A DNA stretch of 64,000 nucleotides from Chrysaora quinquecirrha (lineage: Eukaryota; Cnidaria; Scyphozoa; Semaeostomeae; Pelagiidae): assembly GCA_014526335.1 (NCBI GenBank), contig JACTAT010000013.1, forward strand, positions 75,901 to 139,900, in the 5' to 3' direction. Below are positions 31,280 to 41,627 of this stretch, piece by piece (the first letter of the stretch is position 1; each line of letters opens with the position of its first letter). Position numbers and translations under genes: made by a program. The notes below the pieces were generated by a model, which had not been told where the DNA came from, made no database searches, and saw nothing but the letters and a program-made list of their open reading frames with translations.

Positions 31280-32254
31280 CTACACATGAGAAGTAATCTG
31301 CCTATTTCCAATAACAACTGCATTATTCTGATTTTCAGCGTCAGTGTTCTCTTTGCAACAGAATCCAAATACCTTGCTACATAGCCATTTCTTTGATTTC
31401 TTATTTCGGTATAATATTATCAGTGCATTTGTAAATGAATTTGCATTCATGAACAGAAGTGATATCATTGTAAAGCAAAAAAAGTTATACGAGAAAAGAA
31501 AAGGAATGTGATGATTTGTGTAAATGAACACAGCTTCTGTGATTTGTAGAATGCTGATGGGCAAGTAGGATACCAGCATTGCAATGAGAATCAAGAAAAC
31601 TGTTTTGAATAATTCACGTACATATTCAGGCTCTTCTGTTGAACCTCGATTTGAATACACTGGATTTTCAGCTACAAAACGACGTATACGGTGGTAGCCT
31701 CTGATGTACATCACTAACAAAGTCAATGTCATGATTAATGTTACAAAGGAGACATAAGTTGACAAAACCGCTCGCATGGTAGAAATGTAGTTTTTCTGAT
31801 GCAAATAAGCTCCTCCAACTGCCAAAGACATGCAAACAATGACGATGCAAAATACCAAAATATAGATGCATGGTTTCTTGAAAAGTTTTTTCAATCTTGA
31901 GGGAGGTCTGTTTATATCAGGATTCATATGCAAATAACGATCAATGCCAATCAATATTGTTATGCCGAAAGAAACCGATGAAAAGCTATACAAGAGAACC
32001 TGCCTTGCAAGTGCCTGCGAATCTGATGTATCTTGAATCGGCCAACGGTTGAACATTGCTATCATAGGCATCACAATAATGCCACTAAGGCAGTCCAGAA
32101 TGCTGAGAAAAACAATAAGAAAATTTGACGTGTTCTTCATTGACTGCTTGGTAGCAATGAGAGAAGCAATAAGCAGAGAGTTAATTGTAACAGTTAAAAC
32201 AGATAATATGAAGTATATCACACGGAAAAGTGTCTTTATTATCATCACTGACAT
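31280..32254 (-). CDS. Rhodopsin-class GPCR 2 (intronless, orphan)
   Basis: A single exon of 324 residues. I start it at the ATG at 32254 (MSVMIIK), since the longer open frame upstream has no ATG. Landmarks match GPCR 1: VTINSLLIASLIATKQSMKN, LSILDCLSG, ILIGIDRYLHMNPDINRPPS, ENPVYSNRGSTEEPEYVREL, SYLPISILQ, NANSFTNALIILY and a GFCCKENTDAE tail. The near-identical loops and tail show that this and GPCR 1 are recent tandem duplicates. The DRY motif is kept; CWxP and NPxxY are altered in the same way as in GPCR 1. The 5' flank holds a tandem duplication of about 205 bp. Ligand unknown. Confidence 0.88.
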   Translation of the reverse strand: MSVMIIKTLFRVIYFILSVLTVTINSLLIASLIATKQSMKNTSNFLIVFLSILDCLSGIIVMPMIAMFNRWPIQDTSDSQALARQVLLYSFSSVSFGITILIGIDRYLHMNPDINRPPSRLKKLFKKPCIYILVFCIVIVCMSLAVGGAYLHQKNYISTMRAVLSTYVSFVTLIMTLTLLVMYIRGYHRIRRFVAENPVYSNRGSTEEPEYVRELFKTVFLILIAMLVSYLPISILQITEAVFIYTNHHIPFLFSYNFFCFTMISLLFMNANSFTNALIILYRNKKSKKWLCSKVFGFCCKENTDAENQNNAVVIGNRQITSHV

Positions 32255-32268
32255 ACTTTCTACCTCCT

Positions 32269-32640
32269 TTGTCACTCGTGTTAAGTTAATGACGTTTGTA
32301 CACCCTCCTGATATCTGTCGTTTCAATGCTAGAGATCCTTTCAATGCCTGTTTTCTTAATGTTTTCCAACTTCACTATATCTGATGTTTTATGCATCAAG
32401 CACAGACAGATCTAGTCTTTTTCATGCAAGTCAGACGTATTTGAACACTACTGTCTAATTCCTTTGTTTTGTCACTCGTGTGAATAAAGTCTGTACGCTC
32501 TCCTGATATCTGTCGTTTCAATGCTAGAGATCCTTTCAATGCCTGTTTTCTTAATGTTTTCCAACTTCACTATATCTGATGTTTTATGCATCAAGCACAG
32601 ACAACTCAAGTCTTTTTCATGCAAGTTTGACATCTATAAG
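32269..32640. repeat. 205-bp tandem duplication upstream of GPCR 2
   Basis: A segment starting GTCACTCGTGT at 32271 is repeated from 32471. About 130 bp between them (from TCCTGATATCTGTCGTTTCA onward, 32306 and 32511) are virtually identical. The first copy overlaps the region immediately 5' of the GPCR 2 start, so promoter sequence has been doubled. Confidence 0.9.
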
Positions 32641-33940
32641 ATATGTTGTACACGTTTTGCTGTGGACTACTTCTTGTGGGATTCCTTTTAATTGTTTCTT
32701 GTTTTAACCAATTTTCAAAGTATGAAATTCCGTAAGTTTAGTAGAACACCGAAACAAATAACAAAGACCTCCACCCTCAACCTTCATTTAACCGAGCCTT
32801 AGCTCAAGGTTCAATGCTTTGTAAATAGAAGCCAAAATCATAGTTTAACAAATTTGAAATTTCGTTAATAGACTACAGTTTTCTTTTTATTGATAAATTT
32901 TATGTTATAACAAGGAGGTAACTAATTAAGGCGGGAGAAGTTTGCAAGAGAACAGAATAATCAATGTCAAACAAACACACGTTTTTGATTCCATTTTAAC
33001 CAAGCGTTTGTTATAATCACACAAAGGTTCGTAATTGAAACAGAGGTGTATTACAAATTAACGCCATACGATCCGGATTCGTACTGCAAGTAAAACCACC
33101 TGAAATTATAGGCCTACCATTTTGAAAAATGTTGCGTTCTGATTGGTCGATCCCAAAATCGAATTGATCTGATTTGTGGAAATTTAACCAGTTAGTTAGT
33201 AAAGCTGGTGTGATTGTTAATCGTACCAGTGTGAAAGCAGTATGAGGAGCATTCAGGCTAGCTTAGCTATTCATTTCGTACTAGTTCTCGGGTACTGTAG
33301 CTGCGTGTTCTTCTAAACCAATTCTTTTTTCGGTAGCCTTCTTTTTTCGGAATGTGTGTTTTTCGAAGCCATTCTTCTGAAAACGGCAGGTTTTGGAGCT
33401 CTCCAAAGTGAATTGATATAGTGTTGACTATTTGTATTCTATATAATACTGTATATATAGATATACAAGGAGCGCAAGTTATTTTCGAACGAATCGCCAG
33501 CAACTGTTTTATTTTCGCTCGTATCGCATCGATTAATGTTTGAAACATGCAAACAAACACATCAAAATGTTCCTTATTTATCAAGCGAAACCCTTAGATA
33601 CTTTTTTATTTGATATTCAAAATGAAATATAGCAAATTTTCAGGTTGAAACATGTTTGGTTTGCTTTGTTTATCTTTCTCGGTATGCTCGGGACCTCCTA
33701 ACCAGCCCACTTTTCGAAATTTGAACGCCACATTCGAACGTCGTGACGCCACATTGGAAACTCCATTAACAAGTATCTCTTTGCAATGGACCCTTCAGAT
33801 CAATGAACAAACATGTTCGAAATGTCATTTCTTTGTCAAATAAATTCCATATAGCGGACAACTCTCCACAATGGACAATAAAATGGGTCCCATAGGTGTC
33901 CGTTAAAGAGGTTCCACAATACTCTACTACATACATAGTC
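32641..33940. other. Spacer between GPCR 2 and GPCR 3
   Basis: About 1.3 kb with no recognised exon, RNA or repeat. Short open frames in it show no family features. Confidence 0.4.
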
Positions 33941-34948
33941 TTATGACAAAGCAAGAGCTCTTATGTTGTGCAGGACTATTACTTCATTTTGAGTGACTAC
34001 ATTTTGTTTAGAATGTGAACGAATCCAAGTACAAATGTTTGAAATCTTGTTCTGAAGCCAGTGCTTTGATTTTCTATTTCGATAGAATATTATCGAAGCA
34101 TCTGTTACACATTGTGAATACCAAAATACGATTGATACCTGTAGACCCAGTTCATACTTTGTTAAATCGCTTACGCCAGTCATTGAGGCTATTGCAATGG
34201 CTCCGTTAGTAACACAAAGTGGTGCGATTGAAATGATCATGGTCAGAATAAGCAATAATACAGTTTTGTATAATTCACGTACATACGAAGGTCCCTCAGC
34301 TGCCTGTGAGTTAGCTTGGTTAGAATAAACTGGGTTCTCTTCAGTGAATCTTCTTACACGAAGATATCCTTTTGTATAAACTGCTGTGATTAACGATAAG
34401 GATATGAAGTTTGATAACATGACGGCTATATTAAACACAAATCGTTTTCTTGGGTACTTTTGAAGATATAAGTATGGGAAGGAAAATACTGCAGATAGGA
34501 CTATCGTCAGTGTTAGAAGAATGTAAACTCCACGTTTTCTGAAGATGTTTTTAATCTTTGACGATGATCTAAGTTCTGGATTCATGTGTAGATATCGATC
34601 AACTGCTGTCAAGATTTTGATCCATGTGGTAACTGAAGCTAGAAAACTTCCAACGATCGGGTAAATTATCTTCAATAAACAAATTCCACTAGAATTTTGC
34701 CAATACAAGATGATGCCTATAAGAGGTTGTGCAGTAATGCCAGCCAAGCAGTCCGCTGCACTCAAGCAGAATATCAAAATATTTGATGTGTTTTTTGCTG
34801 CTTGCTTTGTTGCAATAAGAGATACCAACAACAAGGTATTAAGGATGATAGTTACTGGAGAAAGCACTAGCATTGCAATGCCTAAAGCTTTGTTAAATAC
34901 ATACCATGAAGCTGTGGAGTTCCAAAATGCATATGCACAGCTCTCCAT
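33941..34948 (-). CDS. Rhodopsin-class GPCR 3 (intronless, orphan, divergent paralogue)
   Basis: A single exon of 335 residues from the ATG at 34948 (MESCAYAFWNST, with an N-glycosylation sequon). TM1 contains VTIILNTLLLVSLIATKQ, TM2 LSAADCLAGITAQP, TM3 ends TAVDRYLHMNPELRS, and the third intracellular loop has ENPVYSNQANSQAAEGPSYV followed by RELYKTV. TM6 reads SIAPLCVTN and TM7 ends DASIIFYRNRKSKHWL. It belongs to the same family as GPCRs 1 and 2 but is clearly older. It shares the DRY motif, the DCL(S/A/Y)GI TM2 signature and the loop-3 block, and also lacks canonical NPxxY. A longer frame upstream has no ATG. Confidence 0.86.
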   Translation of the reverse strand: MESCAYAFWNSTASWYVFNKALGIAMLVLSPVTIILNTLLLVSLIATKQAAKNTSNILIFCLSAADCLAGITAQPLIGIILYWQNSSGICLLKIIYPIVGSFLASVTTWIKILTAVDRYLHMNPELRSSSKIKNIFRKRGVYILLTLTIVLSAVFSFPYLYLQKYPRKRFVFNIAVMLSNFISLSLITAVYTKGYLRVRRFTEENPVYSNQANSQAAEGPSYVRELYKTVLLLILTMIISIAPLCVTNGAIAIASMTGVSDLTKYELGLQVSIVFWYSQCVTDASIIFYRNRKSKHWLQNKISNICTWIRSHSKQNVVTQNEVIVLHNIRALALS

Positions 34949-36618
34949 CGAATTAAACGAGAAGTTAGGGTTTTGTAAAATAAACTTTCTGTTTATATAA
35001 AGCGTTTGCAAATTAGGTCCTACAAGACTTTGTAAGGCCCAAGAAGCTCCTATTTGTAGATGCCACAAATTCTTCTGCTTCACCAAACTACAATATGAGT
35101 GCACTGAGTTGTGCCAAAATGTAGATACGTTTGCTCAAAATTTGCTCCTCTTCACCCTTTGGATGCCTAAATATTGTACTCTTTGATGTACAAAATACTG
35201 ATGCGTAGCCGAAGTAAGTGTAACAAGGGTAGAAAGCAGGTACCATTCTGTTCAGTTTTTAAAGCAAGCCTAAGAATAGTTTTGTGTCAGTGTTTTTAAT
35301 TCCATTTTTGTTTTGAAGAGATTTCTTTATCCATTCCTTGTAGATATAGATTCCTTTGTCGAAAACTTCTCTTCAAATATCCTTGATACTAGGAATATTT
35401 AGATAGATGTTAAGATAGAGTTGTTCTACTACTGTGAAAATGCATACACTGAAAACAGTTGCAATGTCCTATTCATTGAAAGCTTTGTCCACCAGACAGC
35501 TATATAAATCTTGATAAATTGAAAACCAGCTTTTTTGATATGAAGAGATTAAGTTCTTTTACCAGCTGTGTAAAACGTCATGTGCGGACCTATGCAATAT
35601 GGAATGAAGAAACTCTCATCTCTGAAAACGAATTTGAATTATCTATCTTCTAGAAAACTGAATTCATACGCACATTGTAGGCTTTTTTTAATGAAGAAAA
35701 GAAATCAATATTTAGTTTTCGGGGTTGTTTGTTGCTCGGAGTTGAGATTAGGGATGGTTTTATTAACGTAAAATTGTCTTATTAGCGTATGATCGCAATG
35801 AAGGTGTATGCACAATGCAGGTGCAACTGTTAGTGCGTTATTCTTATTCAATTTAACTTAATGTCTTAAAGCATCAGCTCATATAGGGTGTTAGTGATGT
35901 CAGTTTGTGAGTGAGTACACGAATTCTGCAGTTAGTACAAGGTACTGAGGCAATAAAAGCATCGTGCATCATCTTTTTCGTACATCAAACACTATTTATT
36001 TGTTGTTCTGTAATGCAGAATCCAGAAAGAATACAACTTTCCTCCAAACAGAAATACCACTGGCTGCTAATCTTCCTCACTTAAAGATATAAAAACAGTC
36101 GTGATTGGGGTGTGGCATGAGATTCGTTTGTTTGTCTGATCTTCCTCCATCCAGTTAACGACTGTATGACCACAACTTTCCCCTGTCGCTGCTGTAATGT
36201 TGTGAGTAGAACCCTTACAAAATGTTGAAACCTTCGTGGAACTTGGTAGCAACCTTTTCTAGCCGCTCTCAATGATAGATCTGAATATTCAATATTCTTG
36301 AGAGCCAGTGGTTATATTACTCCGCAGCCGAAAAAAAAACAAAGTCGCTTAGAGATGAGGGTTTTTAATTAATTTCTAAATGATTTCTAATGACTTTGGA
36401 GCGTAATGCAATAGGTAATTGGCGCAGGTGCAGCAGATGCTATGTTATTGCAACTTAAACTATTGTTATAATAACAAGAAGCAATATTTATATTACCAAT
36501 TAAATATTTTTTTTAATCTACGTCTTCAACGCAAGCATCTTTGGATCCGGCCGACAGCGTATTAGCTGTCTGTTCCTTGGAAGCAATGTTTAATTTTGCT
36601 GTAACGAGCTGACCGAAA
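34949..36618. other. Region between GPCR 3 and the retrotransposon
   Basis: 1.7 kb without a confident gene. Two short - strand frames (36067-36272 and 36513-36618) look mildly protein-like but have no recognisable domain. No SPATA5 exon was found here on the + strand. Confidence 0.4.
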
Positions 36619-36745
36619 TGTTGTCTGGCGTTACCCCCTGGCGCCTTTTCTATATATTGTGCAACGGTACTTCCTACAGTCATTCTGTGGTAGTACTCGT
36701 TGAGTAAATACAAATACATGACTCTTTGTTGCGTTATTCCTAACA
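36619..36745 (+). repeat. 5' LTR (127 bp)
   Basis: Starts TGTTGTCTGG and ends CCTAACA. Contains a TATA-like TATATATTG at 36651-36659, which places the transcription start near 36682. Identical to the 3' LTR. Confidence 0.95.
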
Positions 36746-36747
36746 TT

Positions 36748-36760
36748 ACTACCACAGAAT
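36748..36760 (+). promoter_or_regulatory. Putative self-priming primer-binding site
   Basis: ACTACCACAGAAT, two bases after the 5' LTR, is the exact reverse complement of 36682-36694 inside the LTR, about 31 bp downstream of the TATA box. That is where the RNA should begin. This is the arrangement of Tf1/sushi-type self-primed elements. No standard TGG-starting tRNA primer site is seen at this position. Confidence 0.6.
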
Positions 36761-36776
36761 ATCTCTCAACGAAATC

Positions 36777-37715
36777 ATGGAGTCGAAAATTCGAAATTTT
36801 GATGGCAATGGTGAAATCAAAGTTTTTCTCGAAAAGGTTGATTTGCACTCAGCCCTAAAGGGCTATGATGCTGCAAAGTCAGCGCAGAATCTGGCAAGCA
36901 AACTCGAAGGTCGTGCCTTTGACGTTTATATGCGGTTGTCTGACACAGATAAGAAAGATGTCAAGAAAATAAAAGAAGAATTAATGAAAGAATTTCAACT
37001 GGGAAATCAAGACAGAGAAAAGGCCATGCAAGAATTGGGTACCCGACAACGTAAACCTGGTGAGTCTCCACAAACCTTTGCTTTTAAAATAATGGAGCTC
37101 GTTAAACTTGCGTATCCTACTTTTGACAATGCAAATCAAGAGACCATAGCGAAGGATTACTATATGAAAGGCATCCATCCGAAAATGCAAATCGCTTTAA
37201 AAACAATGCCAAATTTTACTGCATTAAGCATCAACGAGGTGGCCAAGGAAACTATCAGATTACAATTAGCCGGCATTGAATCGATTTCTTTGCCCACACA
37301 AAATCAATGCATGAGCATCAACAATGACGCAAATGAGAAGAATCAAACCCTGATGGACTCAATTGTAGAAAAAGTTGTTGCTAAGATGACAGATATGTCT
37401 GTGGGAGCTGAAACGTCCAATGAAGCCTGTAGTGAAACTACCCAGGAATTTCCCTCCGCTAATTTCCTTAGTAGTCGTTTCAATAGGAATCAAAGAGGAA
37501 CAAGAGGACGACAATATGTCAACAGAAACAATAGCCGTTATAACAACCGGGGGTACAGGCCAAATAATTCTCGTACGAATAATCAACAAACCAGGAAATG
37601 CCGTGCCTGCCAAAGCACCGATCACTTAGTCCGTGATTGCCCAACTAGGTTTTGCCAGGCTTGCGGTCAAAGAGGTCATGACTCTTGGGACAGGTCGTGC
37701 CCAAATTTCCAATGA
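36777..37715 (+). CDS. Retrotransposon Gag with two zinc knuckles
   Basis: 312 residues from ATG to TGA. The N-terminal two thirds look like a capsid-type helical region. The Arg/Asn-rich part (about 235-270) is followed by two CCHC knuckles: CRACQSTDHLVRDC and CQACGQRGHDSWDRSC (the second with a 6-residue last spacing). Gag packages the element RNA. The TGA is followed in the same frame by CTA GGC and an open reading frame into protease, so Pol is probably made by stop readthrough rather than frameshifting. Confidence 0.9.
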   Translation: MESKIRNFDGNGEIKVFLEKVDLHSALKGYDAAKSAQNLASKLEGRAFDVYMRLSDTDKKDVKKIKEELMKEFQLGNQDREKAMQELGTRQRKPGESPQTFAFKIMELVKLAYPTFDNANQETIAKDYYMKGIHPKMQIALKTMPNFTALSINEVAKETIRLQLAGIESISLPTQNQCMSINNDANEKNQTLMDSIVEKVVAKMTDMSVGAETSNEACSETTQEFPSANFLSSRFNRNQRGTRGRQYVNRNNSRYNNRGYRPNNSRTNNQQTRKCRACQSTDHLVRDCPTRFCQACGQRGHDSWDRSCPNFQ

Positions 37716-40700
37716 CTAGGCCAAGAAGAAAAAGCGAGTAGCACTGGAACACCTAGTCGTCCATTTTCTGCCGTATTAGAAGTAAAGTTCGAGAATAAAT
37801 TACTAAATGCTTTGTTAGACACTGGAGCGAGTTGCTCAATTATTGATCTTGGAACTATTCAAAATCTCGGACTTGATAAGAATATAATTAAATCTACCCA
37901 CGAATTGATAGATGCTTCAGGGAACGATATGAGCATTGCAGGGTCTGTCGATTTAAACGTGCATTCCCGCGATTTCCGAGTAGTTCAAAACATGAAAGTT
38001 CTCAATTCGAAAACATTTCGTAACGTTATTCTTGGAAGAGACTTTCTGTCTCATTTTAAGACGGTCGAATTTGACTTTGTAGGCAATCGCGTAAAATTGG
38101 GAAATCAGTGGTCTAACTGCGTAGAAATAAGAGGGAAAGAACTTGTCCGATTAAACGAAAAAACTTCAGTTGCAGGTCGAACTGAAACGGTAATCCAAGT
38201 CAAATGCAAAAAATCAACTGCACTGATTACTGCAGATTTCGAACCAATTCCGATTTCAGAAAAACCTGGCATTTACGCAACGTACTGTCGAGTAATTCCA
38301 AACATTGAAGGAGTTTTCAACATCACCCTTCTAAATGTAACCGATCAATCCATAGAGCTAGATTGTGATCAAATGATTGGGCATTTGGTTAGCACAGATA
38401 AATCTGTCTCTGTTATTGAACCCGTATCCCCGCTACCTCGCCTACGAAAGATAACATTGTGGTTGGCAGTAATCTTTCTATGACGGAGAAAGAACAGATT
38501 TCTTCATTAATTTGTAAATACAAAGACGTATTTGCGTCAAATCCTAAAAAACCCAACCTTGTTAAGAACATGAAACATCGTATCATCACAAATAATGAAC
38601 AGCCAGTTAATAGGAAACCGTACCGTGTTCCTTATGCCTGGCATGCAGAGGTCGACAAACAAATTCAAGAAATGGTCGACAATAATATCATCCGCCCGTC
38701 ATCTTCCCCTTGGAATGCGCCGATTATTCTTGTCAGAAAAAAGGACAATTCAATGAGGTTCGTGTGCGACTTTCGTGGGCTTAACGACGTCACAAAAAAG
38801 GATTCCTATCCTCTACCTCGTATTCGTGACGTCATAGACAATATGCAAGGGACAGAATATTGGACGACACTAGACGCGGCGTCGGCATATTGGTCTATTC
38901 CGGTAGCAGAGACAGATAAAGAGAAAACTGCTTTCTCCGTCTCCGCGGCAAGTTTGAATTCAATGTGATGCCCTTTGGCTTGTGCAATGCCGGGGCGTCA
39001 TATCAAAGAATGATGGATATAAACTTGGCTGGTCTGCCAACTAATCGAATCTTAGCATACATGGACGACATCGTTGTGTTCAGCAAAACGTTTGATGAAC
39101 ATTTATCCAGTATTGAGCAATTATTTCAGCGGCTTCAGACATCCGGAATATCCCTCAAACTCTCAAAGTGCGTTTTCGCCAGTAACAAAGTTGACTTTCT
39201 CGGATTTGAACTTTCGAATGTGGGTATCAAACCCCAGTCTAGATTGACCGACGCAATTAATAAATATGGTGTTCCTTCAACAAAAAAAGAATTAAAAGGT
39301 TTTCTCGGACTAGCTGGGTTTTATAGAGATTTCATACCAGACTTTGCGAAAATCAGCAAACCGTTGAATGAGTTAACCAGCGACAAAACACAATTCAACT
39401 GGACTCCTTCTTGCGACCAAGCATTCAACAAATTAAAGCATCTATTATCCTCGGAACCTGTCTTACACTTTCCAGACCTGAGTAAACAGTTTGTTTTAGA
39501 AGTAGATGCCAGTAATTATGCCGTTGGGGGTGTCTTATCACAACAAGGAAACGATAATAAACTCCATCCAGTCGCGTATTTTTCTACTGCTCTTCAGAAA
39601 TCACAACAGAATTGGTCAGCCACCAGTAAAGAAGCCTTTGCATTAGTCCTCGCAGTGCGTCACTGGCATGTTTATCTTACAGGACGACATTTTGTTCTAA
39701 ATTCTGATCACAACCCGTTAACTCATTTGCGTCAACAGCGAGATCCTAGAGGCAAATTCGGTCGCTGGATTTCTGAACTTGAGGAATTTGATTACTCCAT
39801 TTCATATATTCGAGGCAAAGACAACACCAAAGCAGATGCATTATCCAGAAATCATGCAGCAAACCAAAGCCAGCCTGCGTCAGAGTTCGAAAATAAAATT
39901 TACGCATCGTTTCTTCAGAACGACAGTTTTCTCTCACAATTAAAAGCGGCACAATTGGAAGATCCATTGATCAAATCAAATAGCGCTCTCATCGCAAGTC
40001 AACAGAGAGTAACTCAGGGTCGATTAAAACGCATTCAATCACAGCTGAGAATTGAAAACGGTCTACTTACCAAATCAGGAAGACCAATTATTCCAGCATC
40101 ATTGAGGAGATTCGTTGTCAATGAATATCACAAATCCGCGCACCTTGGAGTTGACAAGATGTATTCCTTATTGAGAGATCGATTCTACTGGCCGAACATG
40201 TATGGTTATATTCGTTCTTTTGTAACAGCATGTGAAACTTGTCAAAGGACGAAATCGGATTCCTTGCCACCCAAAGCACCGCTTGTCAAAACATACATTC
40301 CTAACGCACCGATGCAGTTTGTGTCACTAGACATAGCCTATCTACCAAAAGACAGCCATGGATATCAGTATATATTACTCATTGGTGATGTGTTTTCAAA
40401 ATACATCGAAGTTATACCTTTAAAAGACCAAACTGCCCAAACAGTCGTAGATGCGTTTGTCAAGAATTGGATTTATATCCACGGCACTCCGTTTTTTCTC
40501 CTCACTGATCAAGGATCTAACGTAGATGGCACTGTTATGAGAGACATTTGCAACCTTCTCGGAATCGAAAAACGTCGCTCTTCGGCGTACCACAGTCCTG
40601 GTAACGGATTTGCAGAACGAAATATTCGCTCGATTAAAGATATGCTACGTTCAGTGCTTCTACACCGTCGCCTTGACCAATCTAAGTGGCGCTCAGTATT

Positions 40701-41415
40701 ACCCGAACTAGTCTTTGCACTGAATACCAGTTTCAGTAAATCTACTAAATGCGTACCCTATTCTACTGTATTCGGTCGGTCCGCTGTTCTCCCACAAGAC
40801 ATTGTTTTTCAAGAAGTACCAGTTGATGAGCATGAACGGTTATCAGCAAGTGATTATGAAGAAGAAGTTACTTCTATCTTATCTGATGTTTATAAACAAG
40901 TTGTCGAAGCGTTAGAATTGAACAAGCAGAAAATGCAACAGTATTACAACAAGAACTTGCGATTTTACAATTATTCTGAAGGACAGCAAGTATGGTTAAA
41001 AACCAAACACTATAAATCAGGAGAAAATCGTAAATTGGCTCCACGCCGTACTGGACCCTGGACAGTTCTCAAGAAGCTACCAAACGGGGTTAATTTCCAA
41101 ATAAAAAACACTCGGAACGAAACGAAAGTCGTCCACCATGATCGACTTTCTCCAGTAACAACCAACGAGTTTCCCTTAGAAGAAATTGGGCGACCATCAC
41201 ACCATTCTAACAGCAATGACGAATCATCATCCTGCTCTGATCAATTCTCTTCTGATGACAGTGCATCATCAGATTCAGATTCATCTTACTCAGATTCAGC
41301 TGAAGATAGTGACGTGGAAGTTAACCCTAACCCGGATCGTAATCGAACGTATCCAACTAGAATCCGGAGAGCAAGACAGATCCCAGGAGGCATTCCTTGG
41401 ACTGCACTGACTTAG
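37716..41415 (+). CDS. Retrotransposon Pol (protease, RT, RNase H, integrase), two frame breaks
   Basis: Protease is in the Gag frame with active-site LLDTGASCS (about 37818-37850). The frame then moves by one base near 38440 and again near 38945, inside the RT. Both shifts have the sign of a single lost base. RT keeps LPRIRDVID, MPFGLCNAGASYQRMMD and YMDDIVVFS (catalytic YxDD). RNase H starts LEVDASNYAVGG. Integrase has the HHCC zinc region (HKSAHLGVDKM to CETCQRTK), the DDE core residues around SLDIAYL, LTDQGSN and SPGNGFAERN, and a GPY/F-like module (RRTGPWTVLKKLPNG). The C-terminal tail is Ser/Asp-rich and no chromodomain is seen. As read, the protein is interrupted. Confidence 0.88.
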
Positions 41416-41488
41416 TAGTAGATTCTTTTCACAATTGTTATTCTTTTTAAATTTTAACATTTTTATATATATACTCACTGTTTTGTTA

Positions 41489-41500
41489 GGGAGGGGGAAA
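41489..41500 (+). promoter_or_regulatory. Polypurine tract
   Basis: GGGAGGGGGAAA ends directly at the first base of the 3' LTR, the position of the plus-strand primer in LTR retrotransposons. Confidence 0.8.
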
Positions 41501-41627
41501 TGTTGTCTGGCGTTACCCCCTGGCGCCTTTTCTATATATTGTGCAACGGTACTTCCTACAGTCATTCTGTGGTAGTACTCGTTGAGTAAATACAAATACA
41601 TGACTCTTTGTTGCGTTATTCCTAACA
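41501..41627 (+). repeat. 3' LTR (127 bp)
   Basis: Same sequence as 36619-36745 with no difference seen. Confidence 0.95.

Larger units (their letters stand above)
36619..41627 (+). mobile_element. Ty3/Gypsy LTR retrotransposon, 5.0 kb
   Basis: Two 127-bp LTRs (36619-36745 and 41501-41627) begin TG and end CA and are identical base for base on my reading. Between them lie gag, then protease, reverse transcriptase, RNase H and integrase in Ty3/Gypsy order. A polypurine tract (GGGAGGGGGAAA) directly precedes the 3' LTR. No env-like frame is present. Flanking bases (CGAAA on the left, TTGCA on the right) do not form a target-site duplication. The element sits in the same orientation as SPATA5, inside its large intron. 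Confidence 0.96.

Noticed and set aside
36067..36272. Two overlapping - strand frames (one with HNITAATGESCGHTVVNW)
   Set aside because: Possible decayed exon, but the two frames conflict and no domain is recognisable.
36513..36848. - strand frame across the 5' LTR ending in ACVEDVD
   Set aside because: Its first two thirds are antisense LTR and leader. The last 35 residues look mildly protein-like, but no splice context or family supports a gene.
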